From CAJQQK01 sp965224225 (lineage in GTDB: Bacteria > Pseudomonadota > Alphaproteobacteria > Rhizobiales > Hyphomicrobiaceae): DNA of 64,000 nucleotides. The stretch is taken from positions 310,001 through 374,000 of the forward strand of contig CBDCZF010000035.1 in assembly GCA_965224225.1 (NCBI GenBank). Direction: 5' to 3'. The notes under the pieces are model-generated. The model was given only the letters and a program-made list of their open reading frames with translations, made no database searches and was not told the origin of the DNA. The number at the start of each line of letters is the position of its first letter. Position 1 is the stretch's first letter. Positions 42,106 through 52,379 of the stretch are shown here, piece after piece. A program made the translations under genes and the position numbers.

Positions 42106-42795
42106 ATGGCGACGATCGTATTGATACATGGTGCCTATCAGGGCGGCTGGATCTGGAAACCGGTCCACGAACGCCTGGCGGCAGCCGGCCACGTGGTGCA
42201 TGCCCCGACGCTCGATGGCTGCGGCGAGCGCGCCCACCAATTGCGTGCCGGCATTACGACCGAGACACATGCCGACGAAATCGTCGAGTTCCTGCGTTAT
42301 CACGACCTTGCCGAGATTGTCCTGGTTGGTACATCCAGCGGCGGCATGGTGATGGCACGGGTTGCAGAGCTGGCGCCGGAGCGGATCGGGCGGCTGGTGT
42401 TCGCCGATGCCCTGATGCTGATGAACGGCGAAAAGATCCGCGATATCGTCACGCGGCCGGCCGCGATCAATACCGACCTTGCCCTTGGCCCATCGCGCGA
42501 GGATGCCGAAGGCCGATTGCTCGCAGAACTCGAGCCCGGCCTCAGGCGCTGGACGGCGGAGCGCTTCACGCTGCATCCGGAAGCAGTGTTCAACCAGCCG
42601 GTCGTGCTCGACCGCTTCTGGGACATGAATTGGCGGGCGGATGTCCTTTACTGCAGTGGTGCCGTCAATCCGGGCGAGGCGCATTTGCGCCGTGGTGCCG
42701 ACCGGATGGGTGCGGGTTGGCACGTGATCGAGACGGGCCACTATCCGATGCTGTCGACACCGGATGAGCTGACGTCGATCATTCTTGGCCGCTAA
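42106..42795 (+). CDS. Alpha/beta hydrolase
   Basis: A 229-residue alpha/beta-hydrolase of the small esterase/hydroxynitrile-lyase-like group: VLIHGAYQGGWIWKPV (oxyanion region), nucleophile elbow VGTSSGGMVMA and a C-terminal histidine in ETGHYPML. It could hydrolyse an ester or lactone. Translation starts either at GTG 42097, overlapping the DUF126 stop, or at ATG 42106. It belongs to the aconitase X operon; the MmgE/PrpD gene follows after 15 bases. Confidence 0.85.
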   Translation: MATIVLIHGAYQGGWIWKPVHERLAAAGHVVHAPTLDGCGERAHQLRAGITTETHADEIVEFLRYHDLAEIVLVGTSSGGMVMARVAELAPERIGRLVFADALMLMNGEKIRDIVTRPAAINTDLALGPSREDAEGRLLAELEPGLRRWTAERFTLHPEAVFNQPVVLDRFWDMNWRADVLYCSGAVNPGEAHLRRGADRMGAGWHVIETGHYPMLSTPDELTSIILGR

Positions 42796-42810
42796 ACCGC
42801 GAGGTGAGCG

Positions 42811-44178
42811 ATGGACGCCATTCACGATTTCGCTGAACATGTCGCGGACATAAAGGGCGCCGACATCCCGGCGAGCGCGATCGAGCGGGCGAAGACGCTG
42901 GTGCTCGATACAATTGGCGTCGGCATCGGCGGCAGCGCCGGGCCGCTGGTCCGCGAGCTTGTCAGCGCCCACAAGAGCTTCGGAGCCGGTGGCGAGGCGG
43001 CGGTCTTTTCGATCGGCGAGCGACTGCCGGCAGCTGCAGCGGCGCTCTGCAATGCCTATCAGATCCATAACAGCGAATACGATTGCGTGCATGAAGAGGC
43101 GGTAGCCCACGTGCTGTCCGCAGTCGTGCCGGCAGCGCTCGCCTGTGCCGAACGCGAAGGCGACATCAGTGGCCGACGCTTTCTCGAGGCGGTCGTGCTC
43201 GGCGTCGACGTGGCCAGCAATCTCGGCGTTGCGGCGAACTCGGGGCTCAGGTTCTTCCGGCCGGCAACAGTTGGCGCTTTTGGTGCTACAGCTGCCGTCG
43301 GCCGGCTGATGGGCTTTGACACTGAGCGACAAGTTCACGCCTTCGCGCTTGCCTATGGCCAGCTCTGCGGCACGATGCAGGCGCATGAGGAAGGCTCGAT
43401 GATGCTGGCTCTGCAAATGGGCTTCAATGCGCGCAACGCGATGGTTGCCTGCGATCTGGCGGCTGCGGGACTGACCGGACCGCAGAGCATTTTGGAGGGG
43501 CGCTTCGGGTATTTCGGCCTGTTCGAGAGCGACGGTGACGTCCAGAGCCTCCTGCCGACGCTCGGCAAGATCTGGCGCATCGAGGAAGTTGCCCACAAAC
43601 CGTTCCCATCCGGCCGGGCCACCCACGGCATCATAGACGGCTGTCTGGAGTTCCGCCGGGATGACGAGATCACTGCGGGCGACATCAAGGGCATTGTCGT
43701 ATCGGTGCCGCCGCTGGTCCACCAACTCGTCGGCCGACCGGCAGTGCCCGAGATGGATATCAACTATGCCCGCCTCTGCGCGCGTTACGTTGCAGCACGG
43801 GCCTTGCTGCACGGTACCGTCGATGGTCGAGACTTCCAACCCGCGGCATACCGCGATCCGGCAACGCTCGACCTCGCGTCACGGATTGAACTCGAGGTGC
43901 GCGATGACTGCTCCGAGAATGCTTTGAGCCCGGTGGATCTGAGTGCGACGCTTGGTGACGGTCGCGTGCTGACCCATCAAGTCGTGCACGTCTACGGCAG
44001 TCCCAAAAATCCCTTCGAGCATGACGCCCAGCTGACAAAGTTCCGGGTCAACTGTCGCAACGCGCTGCGCCCGCTCGATGACGATCAGACCGAGGAATTG
44101 ATCGAGCGCCTGCTGTCGCTCGTCGCCGTCGATGATGTTTCCGAGATCGCGCGGCTGACCGTTGCCAAACCAAAGTAG
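42811..44178 (+). CDS. MmgE/PrpD family protein
   Basis: A 455-residue protein of the MmgE/PrpD fold, which includes 2-methylcitrate dehydratase, cis-aconitate decarboxylase and iminodisuccinate epimerase. Family strings are AKTLVLDTIGVGIGG, NAYQIHNSEYDCVHEEAVAHVLSA, GFDTERQVHAFALAYGQLCGTMQAHEEGSM and KPFPSGRATHGIIDG. No citrate-methyl pathway genes are nearby, so it is not assigned as PrpD. As the last gene of the aconitase X operon it probably dehydrates, decarboxylates or isomerises an intermediate. It is convergent with the GMC oxidoreductase, ten bases from it. Confidence 0.87.
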   Translation: MDAIHDFAEHVADIKGADIPASAIERAKTLVLDTIGVGIGGSAGPLVRELVSAHKSFGAGGEAAVFSIGERLPAAAAALCNAYQIHNSEYDCVHEEAVAHVLSAVVPAALACAEREGDISGRRFLEAVVLGVDVASNLGVAANSGLRFFRPATVGAFGATAAVGRLMGFDTERQVHAFALAYGQLCGTMQAHEEGSMMLALQMGFNARNAMVACDLAAAGLTGPQSILEGRFGYFGLFESDGDVQSLLPTLGKIWRIEEVAHKPFPSGRATHGIIDGCLEFRRDDEITAGDIKGIVVSVPPLVHQLVGRPAVPEMDINYARLCARYVAARALLHGTVDGRDFQPAAYRDPATLDLASRIELEVRDDCSENALSPVDLSATLGDGRVLTHQVVHVYGSPKNPFEHDAQLTKFRVNCRNALRPLDDDQTEELIERLLSLVAVDDVSEIARLTVAKPK

Positions 44179-44188
44179 CCGTTTGCCT

Positions 44189-45835
44189 TCAATCCAGCAT
44201 GTCAGCCAGGATCACGGCTTCGGGCGGTGTGCGGCCGCGCACGAGGTCGGCACCCTTTTCACCGATCATCATGGTCGCCGCGTTGAGGTTGGCCGACAGC
44301 ATGGTCGGCATGATCGAGGCATCGATGATGCGTAGGCCCTCGAGGCCGTGCACACGCAGTTGATCGTCGACGACGGCAAGCGGATCCGTCGAAGGCCCCA
44401 TCTTCGATGTGCCGGCGGGATGGAACGTCGTCGTGCCGCGCTCTTTGGCAGCGCCGAGCAGTTCATCATCGCTTTGCACGTCGGGACCCGGAAAGGCTTC
44501 GTAGTCGAGATACGGCTTTAAGGGTTCGGAGTGGAGCAATTTGCGCGCCAGTTTCATGGCGCCGAGCAGCACACGGCGGTCACGTTCCTCGGTGAGATAA
44601 TTGGGCTGAATGATCGGCTTGTCGAATGGGTCGCTCGAACGTGCGCGCACGTAACCGCGACTTTCCGGACGCTGCTGCCACGAGGCGACGGTCATGCCGG
44701 GCTCTTTCTCGAGTTCACCCTGCACACCCTCGTTGTAGCTAGCCGGCGTGAACGTCATCTGGATGTCGGAAGTTTCCGCCGTCTCGCCCGAGTGCCAGAA
44801 CACGTAGACCAGCGTCGGGCTCAGTGACAGCACGCCCTTGCGCGTGAACATGTAACGCAGCACCTCGCGGGCAAGACGGGTGCCCTGCGTCATCTCGTTG
44901 ACTGTCACAGCATTCTTGACGCGGGCGGCGAAGCGCGGTGCGTAGTGATCGGAGAGGTTTTCACCGACGCCCTTCAGTTCGTGGCGCAAGCGGATACCGA
45001 GGTTCTGTAAGAGATCAGATGGCCCGATACCGGAGTGTTGGAGCAGCATCGGCGTATTGTAGGTGCCGCCCGAGATGATCACTTCGCGCCCGGCCATGAC
45101 GTCGTAGGCCGGTCCGTCCGGTCCGCCCTTCTTGTAGCGCACGCCCGTAGCGCGCTTGCCGTCGAGTATGATTTCCGTCGTATGCGCGCGCGTGATGACC
45201 TTGAGGTTTTGCCGTTTTCTTGCCGGATTGAGATAGGCGGTTGCCGTCGACACGCGCCGGCCGTTGTTGACCGTGCGCTGAACGTAGGAGACGCCTTCCT
45301 GACGTTCACCGTTGTAATCCGGGTTGCGCGGGATGCCATGCTGAACGGCGCCCTCGATGAAGGCATCACAGAGCGGGTGGCGCCAGCCGAGGTCGGTCAC
45401 CGAAACACTGCCGCCGCGTCCGCGAAAGGTTGTATCACCGTCGCCGATGCGCTGTTCGTTGCGTTGGAAATAGGGCAACACGTCCGAATAGCCCCAGCCG
45501 CGGTTGCCGAACTGGGCCCAGGTGTCGAAGTCGTATCGCTGGCCGCGGTTGTAGATATGACCGTTGATCGAGGACGAACCGCCGAGCGTCTTGCCGCGCG
45601 GCGCATGAATGGCGCGACCGCCGGTCCATTCGCTCGGCTCCATGGCGTAGTTCCAGTTGACGGCGGGATCGTAGAACGTCTTGATGAATCCTGCCGGCAC
45701 GTGGATGTATGGATTGAGGTCGCGGCCGCCGGCTTCGAGCAGGCATACCGTCGTACCGGGATCTTCGCTGAGCCGGTTGGCCAGGATACAGCCGGCTGAG
45801 CCGGCGCCAACAATTATGTAGTCGAACGTCTGCAA
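44189..45835 (-). CDS. GMC-family FAD oxidoreductase (choline dehydrogenase-like)
   Basis: A 548-residue GMC oxidoreductase that oxidises an alcohol with FAD and passes electrons to a membrane acceptor or O2. The N-terminal dinucleotide motif is FDYIIVGAGSAGCILANRL, the first GMC signature is in GKTLGGSSSINGHIYNRG, the second in SGGTYNTPMLLQHSGIG, and the active-site histidine lies in FHPAGTSKMGP, with an Asn in SANLNAATMMIGEK. The start is a TTG at 45835 with GAGG five bases upstream; no ATG lies between it and the FAD motif. Substrate may be choline-like, a sugar alcohol or a long-chain alcohol; no betaine genes are present. Confidence 0.9.
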   Translation of the reverse strand: MQTFDYIIVGAGSAGCILANRLSEDPGTTVCLLEAGGRDLNPYIHVPAGFIKTFYDPAVNWNYAMEPSEWTGGRAIHAPRGKTLGGSSSINGHIYNRGQRYDFDTWAQFGNRGWGYSDVLPYFQRNEQRIGDGDTTFRGRGGSVSVTDLGWRHPLCDAFIEGAVQHGIPRNPDYNGERQEGVSYVQRTVNNGRRVSTATAYLNPARKRQNLKVITRAHTTEIILDGKRATGVRYKKGGPDGPAYDVMAGREVIISGGTYNTPMLLQHSGIGPSDLLQNLGIRLRHELKGVGENLSDHYAPRFAARVKNAVTVNEMTQGTRLAREVLRYMFTRKGVLSLSPTLVYVFWHSGETAETSDIQMTFTPASYNEGVQGELEKEPGMTVASWQQRPESRGYVRARSSDPFDKPIIQPNYLTEERDRRVLLGAMKLARKLLHSEPLKPYLDYEAFPGPDVQSDDELLGAAKERGTTTFHPAGTSKMGPSTDPLAVVDDQLRVHGLEGLRIIDASIMPTMLSANLNAATMMIGEKGADLVRGRTPPEAVILADMLD

Positions 45836-45968
45836 GGTATCCTCGGCGGGTGCTATGAAGGTGGCGTCGAAACTACGTCAACTGGCCGGGAAGTCCATCA
45901 AAACGCGAATAAGTTGATTGGCGCCAATCCTGGGGCAAATTGGGCAGGGCAGAAGCCACAATCACAGT

Positions 45969-46061
45969 CGTCATCCCCACGCAGGTGGGGACCCAAGCGG
46001 TTCTCCATTTTCTCAGTGCTGGCGGGTGGTCACTTGGGTTCCCGCCTACGCGGGAATGACG
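45969..46061. repeat. Palindromic CGTCAT-type repeat
   Basis: Two 29-base arms (CGTCATCCCCACGCAGGTGG... at 45969 and a matching arm ending at 46061, reading GCGGGAATGACG) form an imperfect inverted repeat with about five mismatches around a 35-base core. This GTCATTCCCGC...GCGGGAATGAC pattern recurs in intergenic regions of many proteobacteria (recollection). It lies between the divergent GMC and PanE-like genes. Confidence 0.75.
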
Positions 46062-46179
46062 GAGTGTCAGTTGGTAATGCTGCGTGTCCAGCACTCGCTC
46101 AATTGTAGAATTCCCTGGTGGTGGGCCGCCTGATGTATAAGTCCCGGCGGGCAGACAGAGAAATGTATGGAGGCAAGAG

Positions 46180-47106
46180 ATGCGTGTCGCAGTAATGGGT
46201 ACCGGTGGTATGGGTGGTTTTTACGGCGGTCGTCTGGCGCTCTCCGGCCAGGATGTGACGTTCGTTGCGCGGGGGCCGCATCTGGCAGCCATGCGTGAGA
46301 AGGGCCTGTTGCTGAAAGGCCCGGATGGCGATCAGCCGATCGAGCCGACCAAGGCAACCGATGATCCGGCTTCGATCGGCCCTGTCGACGTTATCTTGTT
46401 CTGTGTCAAGCTGTACGACGCTGAGGAGGCCGCCGGGCTGATCCGGCCGATCGTGCGAGATGATACGCTGATCGTCTCACTGATGAACGGCGTTGACGGG
46501 CCAGAGCGGGTTGCCAAGGTGCTCGGCAAGGGTGAGGTGATTGGTGGTGCAGCCTACGCATCGGCGACGATTTGCGGGCCGGGCGAGGTAGAATACCGCC
46601 AGGGACCGAACAGACTGGTGTTGGGCGCGCTCGGTGCCCAGCAGCCCGCTGCCCTCGCAAGTTTCGCGGATGCTTGCCGAGCCGCCGGCTTCCCGGTCGA
46701 GGTCAGTGACAACATCGCACGCACGCTTTGGGAAAAGTTCGTGCTGCTGTCGACCAACGCCGGTCTCACCGCGCTGACGCGGCAGCCGGTAGGTGTAGTC
46801 TACGCCGATGCTGATTTGAGACGGCTGGCTCGTGAGATGATGGCCGAGGTGGTAGCCGTTGCACACGCACGGAACGTTGAACTGGCACCTGACATTATCG
46901 ATCGTTCGTTTGCCGTTCTCGATGCTTTTGCGCCCGGCATGTTTGCGTCTGCCTATTTCGACCTGGCCAACGGCAAACGTATGGAGGTCGGCAGTTTTTC
47001 AGGCCTCATCGCGCGCCTTGGCGATGAGCTTGGCGTCGCAACGCCGCATCACCGCACGGTCTATGCCTGCCTCAAACCCTACGAGCATGGCGCGCCGGCG
47101 AAGTAA
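46180..47106 (+). CDS. Ketopantoate reductase-family protein (2-dehydropantoate 2-reductase)
   Basis: A 308-residue NADPH-dependent enzyme of the PanE/ApbA family. The Rossmann motif is VAVMGTGGMGGFYGGRLA, followed by VDVILFCVKLYDAEEA, LMNGVDGPERVAKVLG, and the C-terminal helical domain with the catalytic-type lysine in RTLWEKFVLLSTNAGLTAL. The usual reaction reduces 2-dehydropantoate to pantoate for CoA synthesis. Several paralogues of this family per genome are common, and no other panthothenate gene is nearby, so the specific role is not certain. GAGGCAAGAG lies before the ATG. Confidence 0.87.
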   Translation: MRVAVMGTGGMGGFYGGRLALSGQDVTFVARGPHLAAMREKGLLLKGPDGDQPIEPTKATDDPASIGPVDVILFCVKLYDAEEAAGLIRPIVRDDTLIVSLMNGVDGPERVAKVLGKGEVIGGAAYASATICGPGEVEYRQGPNRLVLGALGAQQPAALASFADACRAAGFPVEVSDNIARTLWEKFVLLSTNAGLTALTRQPVGVVYADADLRRLAREMMAEVVAVAHARNVELAPDIIDRSFAVLDAFAPGMFASAYFDLANGKRMEVGSFSGLIARLGDELGVATPHHRTVYACLKPYEHGAPAK

Positions 47107-47205
47107 ATCTCGTCGATCCGGTTGGCCTTGCAAAGTCGCGCACAGGGGGTTACCTAGCGCCCTTCATCTTACCTGCGTGGTAGGCAGCGACTGAGAGGTG
47201 ATCCC

Positions 47206-49238
47206 ATGCCCGCACGGCCCAAGAAAAGTGCGTCCGAAATCTCCCTTGAATTTCCTGATGGTTCGAAGCGGTCCTACAAGGCCGGTATCACCGGCGCTGA
47301 ACTGGCCGCCGGCATATCGAAATCGCTCGCCAAGAAGGCCGTCGCGATGGTCGTCGACGGCGCGCTCGCCGATCTCGCCGACGCGATCGAGCACGATGCC
47401 ACCGTCAAAATCGTGACGCGGACCGATGACGAGGCGCTCGAACTCATTCGCCACGATTGCGCGCACGTGATGGCCGAAGCCGTCCAGGAACTGTTTCCGG
47501 TACGCAAGTGACCATCGGTCCGGTGATCGAGAACGGCTTCTACTATGACTTCGCGCGCGATGAACCATTCCATCTCGACGATCTCGAGAAGATCGAAGCG
47601 AAGATGCGCGAGATCATCAAGCGCAATCAGCCTTTCACCAAGGAAGTGTGGTCGCGGGCGGATGCCAAGGCGCATTTCGCAGCTGCCGGCGAGGCCTACA
47701 AGGTCGAACTGATCGATGCGATCCCCGAAGGCGAAGATCTGCGCATCTACAAGCAGGGCGATTGGCTCGATTTGTGCCGCGGCCCGCACATGACCTCGAC
47801 CGGTCAGATCGGCTCGGGCTTCAAGCTCATGAAGCTCGCCGGTGCCTATTGGCGTGGTGACAGCAACAACCCGATGCTGCAGCGCATTTACGGCACCGCC
47901 TGGGCGAGCGACAAGGATCTCAAAGTCCATCTCCACAACATCGAAGAGGCCGAAAAGCGCGACCACCGCAAGCTCGGGCGCGAGATGGACCTCTTCCATT
48001 TCCAGGAGGAAGGGCCGGGCGTCGTGTTCTGGCATCCGAAGGGCTGGGATCTGTTCCAGGCGCTGACCGACTACATGCGCCGGCGCCAGAACAGGGCCGG
48101 CTACCGCGAGGTCAACGCTCCGCTTGTTCTCGACCGGGCACTCTGGGAAGCATCGGGCCACTGGGAGTGGTACCGCGAAAACATGTTCACCACCGTCACC
48201 GAGGACGAGCGCCAGTTCGCGATCAAGCCGATGAACTGTCCCGGCCACGTGCAGATCTTCAAGCACGGGCTCAGATCTTATCGCGAGTTGCCCTATCGCG
48301 TTTCGGAGTTCGGCTGCGTGCACCGCTACGAGCCGTCCGGCGCCCTGCATGGCCTGATGCGCGTACGCGGTTTCACGCAGGACGATGCGCACGTATTCTG
48401 CACGGAGGAGCAGCTCGAGGACGAGTGCATCGCGATCAACGATCTGATCCTGTCGATCTATCGCGACTTCGGCTTCGAGGATTTCACGATCAAGCTCTCG
48501 ACCCGGCCGGAAAAGCGCGTTGGCACCGATGCCCAATGGGACCGGGCCGAAGACGTGATGATGAAGGTGCTCGAGCGCATCAAGGCCGAATCGGGCGGCA
48601 AGATAGTCACCGGCATCAACCCGGGCGAAGGTGCGTTCTACGGGCCAAAGTATGAATACGTGCTCAAGGACGCGATCGGGCGCGAGTGGCAGTGCGGCAC
48701 CAACCAGGTCGACTTCAATCTGCCCGAGCGCTTCGATGCCTTCTACATCGATGCCGACAGTGAAAAGCGCCGGCCGGTCATGCTGCACCGGGCGATCCTC
48801 GGCTCGATGGAGCGCTTCATCGGCATCCTGATCGAGAGTTACGGCGGACATTTCCCGCTCTGGCTGGCACCGGTGCAGGCAACCGTGTGCACCATCGTCA
48901 GTGAGGCGGATGAATATGGCCGCAAGGTCCAGGCCGAATTGCAGGCAGCCGGCATGCGCGTTGACACCGACTTCCGCAACGAGAAGATCAATTACAAGGT
49001 GCGCGAGCACTCGGTCGCCAAAGTGCCGGTAATCCTGGTCGCCGGCAAGCGTGAGGCCGACGAGGGCACGATTTCGATTCGCCGGTTAGGAACGCAGAAG
49101 CAGGCCGTGGTGTCTCTCGAAGAGGCCAAGGCGATGCTCGTCGAAGAGGCGACGCCGCCTGATTTGCGGGGTGAACGCTGGTCTGGCGGTGCGCCAATGT
49201 GGTTATCAGATGGACACAAGACGGCTGGACATCCTTGA
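47206..49238 (+). CDS. thrS: Threonyl-tRNA synthetase, one frameshift
   Basis: Charges tRNA-Thr; about 677 residues when corrected. The TGS domain is at residues 10-75, the editing domain starts with RHDCAHVMAEAVQELFP, and the catalytic core has motif 2 in CVHRYEPSGALHGLMRVRGFT, zinc-region NCPGHVQIFKHG and motif 3 in HRAILGSMERFIGILIE, followed by the anticodon domain. The frame breaks after 47500: CCGGTACG lacks one G relative to the expected codons for FPGTQVTIG, so the sequence reads as two overlapping frames (to 47511, and on to 49238). ThrRS is essential and usually single-copy, so this is almost certainly a base-calling error. The C-terminus extends about 20 residues beyond the usual end. 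Confidence 0.9.
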
Positions 49239-49301
49239 CGTCCAATGCAAAATCACTATGTCGTGAGCGGCCTTACTCGAGGAAGTGGATACGGGCTTGC
49301 G

Positions 49302-50172
49302 ATGAAGTTTCCGGGAACTGACATACGCGACGGAAGATGATCCGCGCTGGAAGCAGTGGGCGATCCGCACGATCGAGCACCTGTCGGGCCGCAACTACTT
49401 CGTGCCCTATTACGAGATCTGGCAGCGCGATGTCATCCCGACGGGCGGCCCGATCATCGGCCCGGCGCTCGATCTGATCGACATCTCTGTCGATATCGGA
49501 TCCGGCCAGTGGCCACCGCGTCTCGACAACAAGGCGCCCTTGATAGTCGTTGCCAATCATCCCTATGGGATCCTCGACGGGCTCGGTACACTGTCGCTGG
49601 TCGAGAGGCTGGGGCGGCCATACCGCGTGTTGATCAACAAGGATCTGATGAAGGTCCCCGAGATCCGGCCTTATTCGCTGCCGATCGATTTCGCCCCGAC
49701 CCGCCAGGCGCAGGCAACCAACATCGCAACGCGCAACGAGGCGCTCCAGCTGCTTCGCGAAGGCACGACTATCGTGGTGTTCCCGAGCGGCGGTGTGTCG
49801 ACTTCGCCGACGACCTTCGGCAAAGCGGTCGATCTGCCATGGAAGACCTTTACGGCGCGCATGATCCAGTCATCGGGCGCCCAGGTGCTGCCGCTCTATT
49901 TCGAGGGCCAGTGCTCGCCGGTCTTCCATTTCGTCTCGAAGTTTTCATCGACCCTGCGTTTGTCGCTTATCATCCGGGAATTCAGGACGCGGGTTGGCCA
50001 GTCGTTGCGGGTGCACGCTGGCGATGTCATTCCGTTCGAGGAGTGTTCCCGGTACCGCGACCGCAAGGCGTTGATCGACATGCTGTACGAACGCGTACAC
50101 GCGCTGGGCGGACTCGAGGCCGACGAGGTCCGCGCCCAGATGAAACAGCTGCCGGCCTGGCTGCAGGTTTAA
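49302..50172 (+). CDS. 1-acyl-glycerol-3-phosphate acyltransferase-like protein, probable frameshift near the start
   Basis: A PlsC-fold acyltransferase, about 289 residues. The catalytic motif is NHPYGILDG and the acceptor motif is VVFPSGGVST. The complete open frame from an internal ATG is 49402-50172, but in-frame coding similarity continues upstream (RNYFVPYYEIW, WAIRTIEHLSG, LTYATEDDPRW) to the GGG at 49313-49315. Deleting one G there joins the ATG at 49302 (MKFPELTYATEDD). As read, the upstream frame meets a stop. It lies 63 bases after thrS on the same strand. It probably transfers an acyl chain during phospholipid or lipid-A-related synthesis; the acceptor is unknown. Confidence 0.75.
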
Positions 50173-50368
50173 CAACGAGATTAACCGTGAATTGGCCTGT
50201 GCCGGCCCCTGCGGCGCGGCGAAGTCCCGTGTGACGCAATTGTTCTCCATCATCGGCAGATTCCGGCAATCGTGCCTCATCTTTGAACCAACCGGGGCTT
50301 CGCTGCGTCCTAACCGGTAAGGGCGCTGAAGTGGCGCCCAGCAGCGCACTCCACGAAAGGTTCATACG

Positions 50369-50677
50369 ATGTCTGACAGCATGATCAACAAATCACTGGT
50401 CGTCCTCTCCCTTACGATTGCTGCCTTTGCAACCGTAACAGCAGCCGATGCCAAGAGTTCCGGGCGTCTCGATTGCATGGCCGGCGCCGACGACGGATCC
50501 CAGCAGATCCGCTCGTGTTCAGATCTCAATCAGCGGCGCAAGGTGTTCATTCCGCCGCCGCGCAGGCCTCAACCGCCGACGCATTATGGCTGGCGCGATC
50601 AGATCTTCGACAATACGCACAGCGGTGGCGAGGGCAGTGAAGGTGGCGGTGGCGGTGGTGCCGGCGGCAATCGATAG
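50369..50677 (+). CDS. Small secreted Gly/Pro-rich protein
   Basis: A 102-residue protein with a Sec signal peptide (hydrophobic LVVLSLTIAAFATVTA, cleavage near DAK). The mature part has two cysteines (LDCMAG, RSCSDL), a basic proline run (IPPPRRPQPPTH) and a C-terminal tail of glycine and glutamate (SGGEGSEGGGGGG). AAAGG precedes the ATG. I recognise no family; it may be a periplasmic or surface-exposed peptide. The 230 bases downstream hold only an imperfect hairpin. Confidence 0.65.
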   Translation: MSDSMINKSLVVLSLTIAAFATVTAADAKSSGRLDCMAGADDGSQQIRSCSDLNQRRKVFIPPPRRPQPPTHYGWRDQIFDNTHSGGEGSEGGGGGGAGGNR

Positions 50678-50908
50678 CTGGTAGTGACGGTCGTTCAGAC
50701 CGACAAGGTTCGACAGCGGCCGGCATCGACAACATGCCGGTCGCAACTGTGTCATCCTGTGCCTTCGATAGCGTCGCCATATTGACGTGGCATCGTGTTC
50801 GCGCTTCGATCAGCTGGCCGAGCGCGAGCGCGCGGTAGTGCGGTCGGTCCATAGCGCGAGGCCGGCGTATACGACTGCAAGTGTGTTGAACAAGGGGCGT
50901 TGCCATCG

Positions 50909-52334
50909 ATGCTGACACGGCGACAGTTTCAATTCGGCGCGGCAGGCATAGGCGCTGCCGCCGCTTCGGGCATGACCTGGCCGTTTCCCCTGAGCCCGGC
51001 AAACGCAGCCGATGTCCGCCGCTTGCAGGCGCAGCCCGGCAAGGTGCGACTGGTCGATGATCAGGATGAGATGACCGCGATCTGGGGTTACGGCGGCAGC
51101 GTGCCGGGTCCCCTCATCGAGATTGGCCAGGGCGAGCGCCTTGCGGTCGATCTGGTCAACGGGCTGTCGCAGCCGACCACCGTTCACTGGCACGGTGTGC
51201 GCATCGACAATGCCATGGACGGTGTCGCCAACCTCACGCAGGATGCTGTTGCAGCCGGCGCCTCGTTTGCCTATCGGTTCAGCGTGCCCGATGCCGGCAC
51301 CTATTGGTACCATCCCCACAATCGCACCTGGGAGGCAGATGGCGCGCGGTCTCTACGGCATGCTGATCGTGCGTGAGCCGAAGCCCATCGCCGTCGATCG
51401 CGACCTGCCGATGATCTTCGATGACTGGCGTCTCGATGATAAAGCGCAGATCGACGAAGCATCATTCGGTGCCATTCACGACAAGGCGCATGCCGGCCGT
51501 CTCGGCAACGTCCTGTCGCTCAACGGCAAGCCCGGTGAAGAGATTGCTGTCGAGGCCGGTGACCGCATCCGCCTGCGCCTCCTCAATGCCGCCAACTCGC
51601 GCATTCTCGGCATCGAGTTTGAAGGTCACACGCCGTCCGTGATCGCGCTTGACGGCCAGCCCGTCGAGCCGTTCCGGCCGGACGGCAAGCGTCGTGCTTG
51701 CTGGCGCCGGCGCAGCGCGCCGACCTGATCGTCGACTTCGATGCCGAGCCGGGCACCAAAACCAAGATCAACGCGCTCGCCGATCGCCAGCGCGTCCACA
51801 TCGGCGATATCGTCTATCATCCAACCAGGCGCCGGCGCGCAAAGCCGCTCGGCGATCCGATCACGCTGCCCGACAACCCGATGCCGCGCGATCTGCAGGA
51901 GAAGGGCGCGATCGAGACGGACCTGGGTGATGACCGGCGGTGCCATGTCGCCATTCCGCGAGGCGCGCCACCAGGGCGAGACCTATCAGATCCGTGAACT
52001 CGTGCAGCGCTACGGCAAGGTTTGGGCCTTCAACGGCGAGGCCGGCATGACGATGGAGCCGCTCGGTCAGTACGCGCGCGGGAAAACGGTCCGGATCCGC
52101 ATGGACAACCAGACCGCCTGGCCACACGCCATGCACTTTCACGGCCATCACGTGCGCGAAGTCGCTCATTCTCGGCGCAAGCCCGAGCCCTACTGGCGTG
52201 ATACGGTACTCGTGATGCCGCGCGAGGAAGTAACGGTCGCTTTTGTCGCCCACAATCCAGGCCGCTGGATGTGCCACTGCCATATGCTCGAACATCAGGC
52301 AGGCGGCATGGCGACCTGGTACGAGGTGGCTTGA
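50909..52334 (+). pseudogene. Multicopper oxidase, three frameshifts
   Basis: A laccase/CopA-like multicopper oxidase of about 470 residues with a twin-arginine signal (LTRRQFQFGAAG), so exported folded. All four copper-ligand motifs are present: VHWHGVRID, TYWYHPHNRT, WPHAMHFHGHH and CHCHMLEHQAGGM. The frame is broken three times: an extra G at 51334-51335 (WEQMARGLYGML is expected), at least one indel around 51690-51705 (VVLAPAQRADLIVDF), and an extra G in the GGG at 51925-51927 (TDLVMTGGAMSPF). Every ligand motif is intact, which points to sequencing error rather than decay. GGGG precedes the ATG at 50909. It may oxidise Cu(I) or phenolics in the periplasm. Confidence 0.78.
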
Positions 52335-52379
52335 AGCTGTGCGTAACCGGGCTGGTTGGAATAACGAAGGGCGGAACTG

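Noticed and set aside
42067..43839. A 590-codon minus-strand frame across the hydrolase and MmgE/PrpD genes
   Set aside because: Antisense to two genes with good motifs; no family features of its own.
42811..44178. Assignment as 2-methylcitrate dehydratase (prpD)
   Set aside because: No methylcitrate synthase or lyase genes are nearby; the family has several other functions, so only the family name is supported.
47490..47511. Programmed frameshifting in thrS
   Set aside because: There is no slippery heptamer or stimulatory structure, and the same kind of one-base change occurs in several unrelated genes nearby; base-calling error is simpler.
47274..49010. A 578-codon minus-strand frame across thrS
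   Set aside because: It lies opposite thrS, is compositionally odd and spans a region where thrS motifs are unmistakable.
50716..50744. Rho-independent terminator after the small secreted protein
   Set aside because: The stem is good (11-bp arms, one mismatch) but no T-run follows on either strand.
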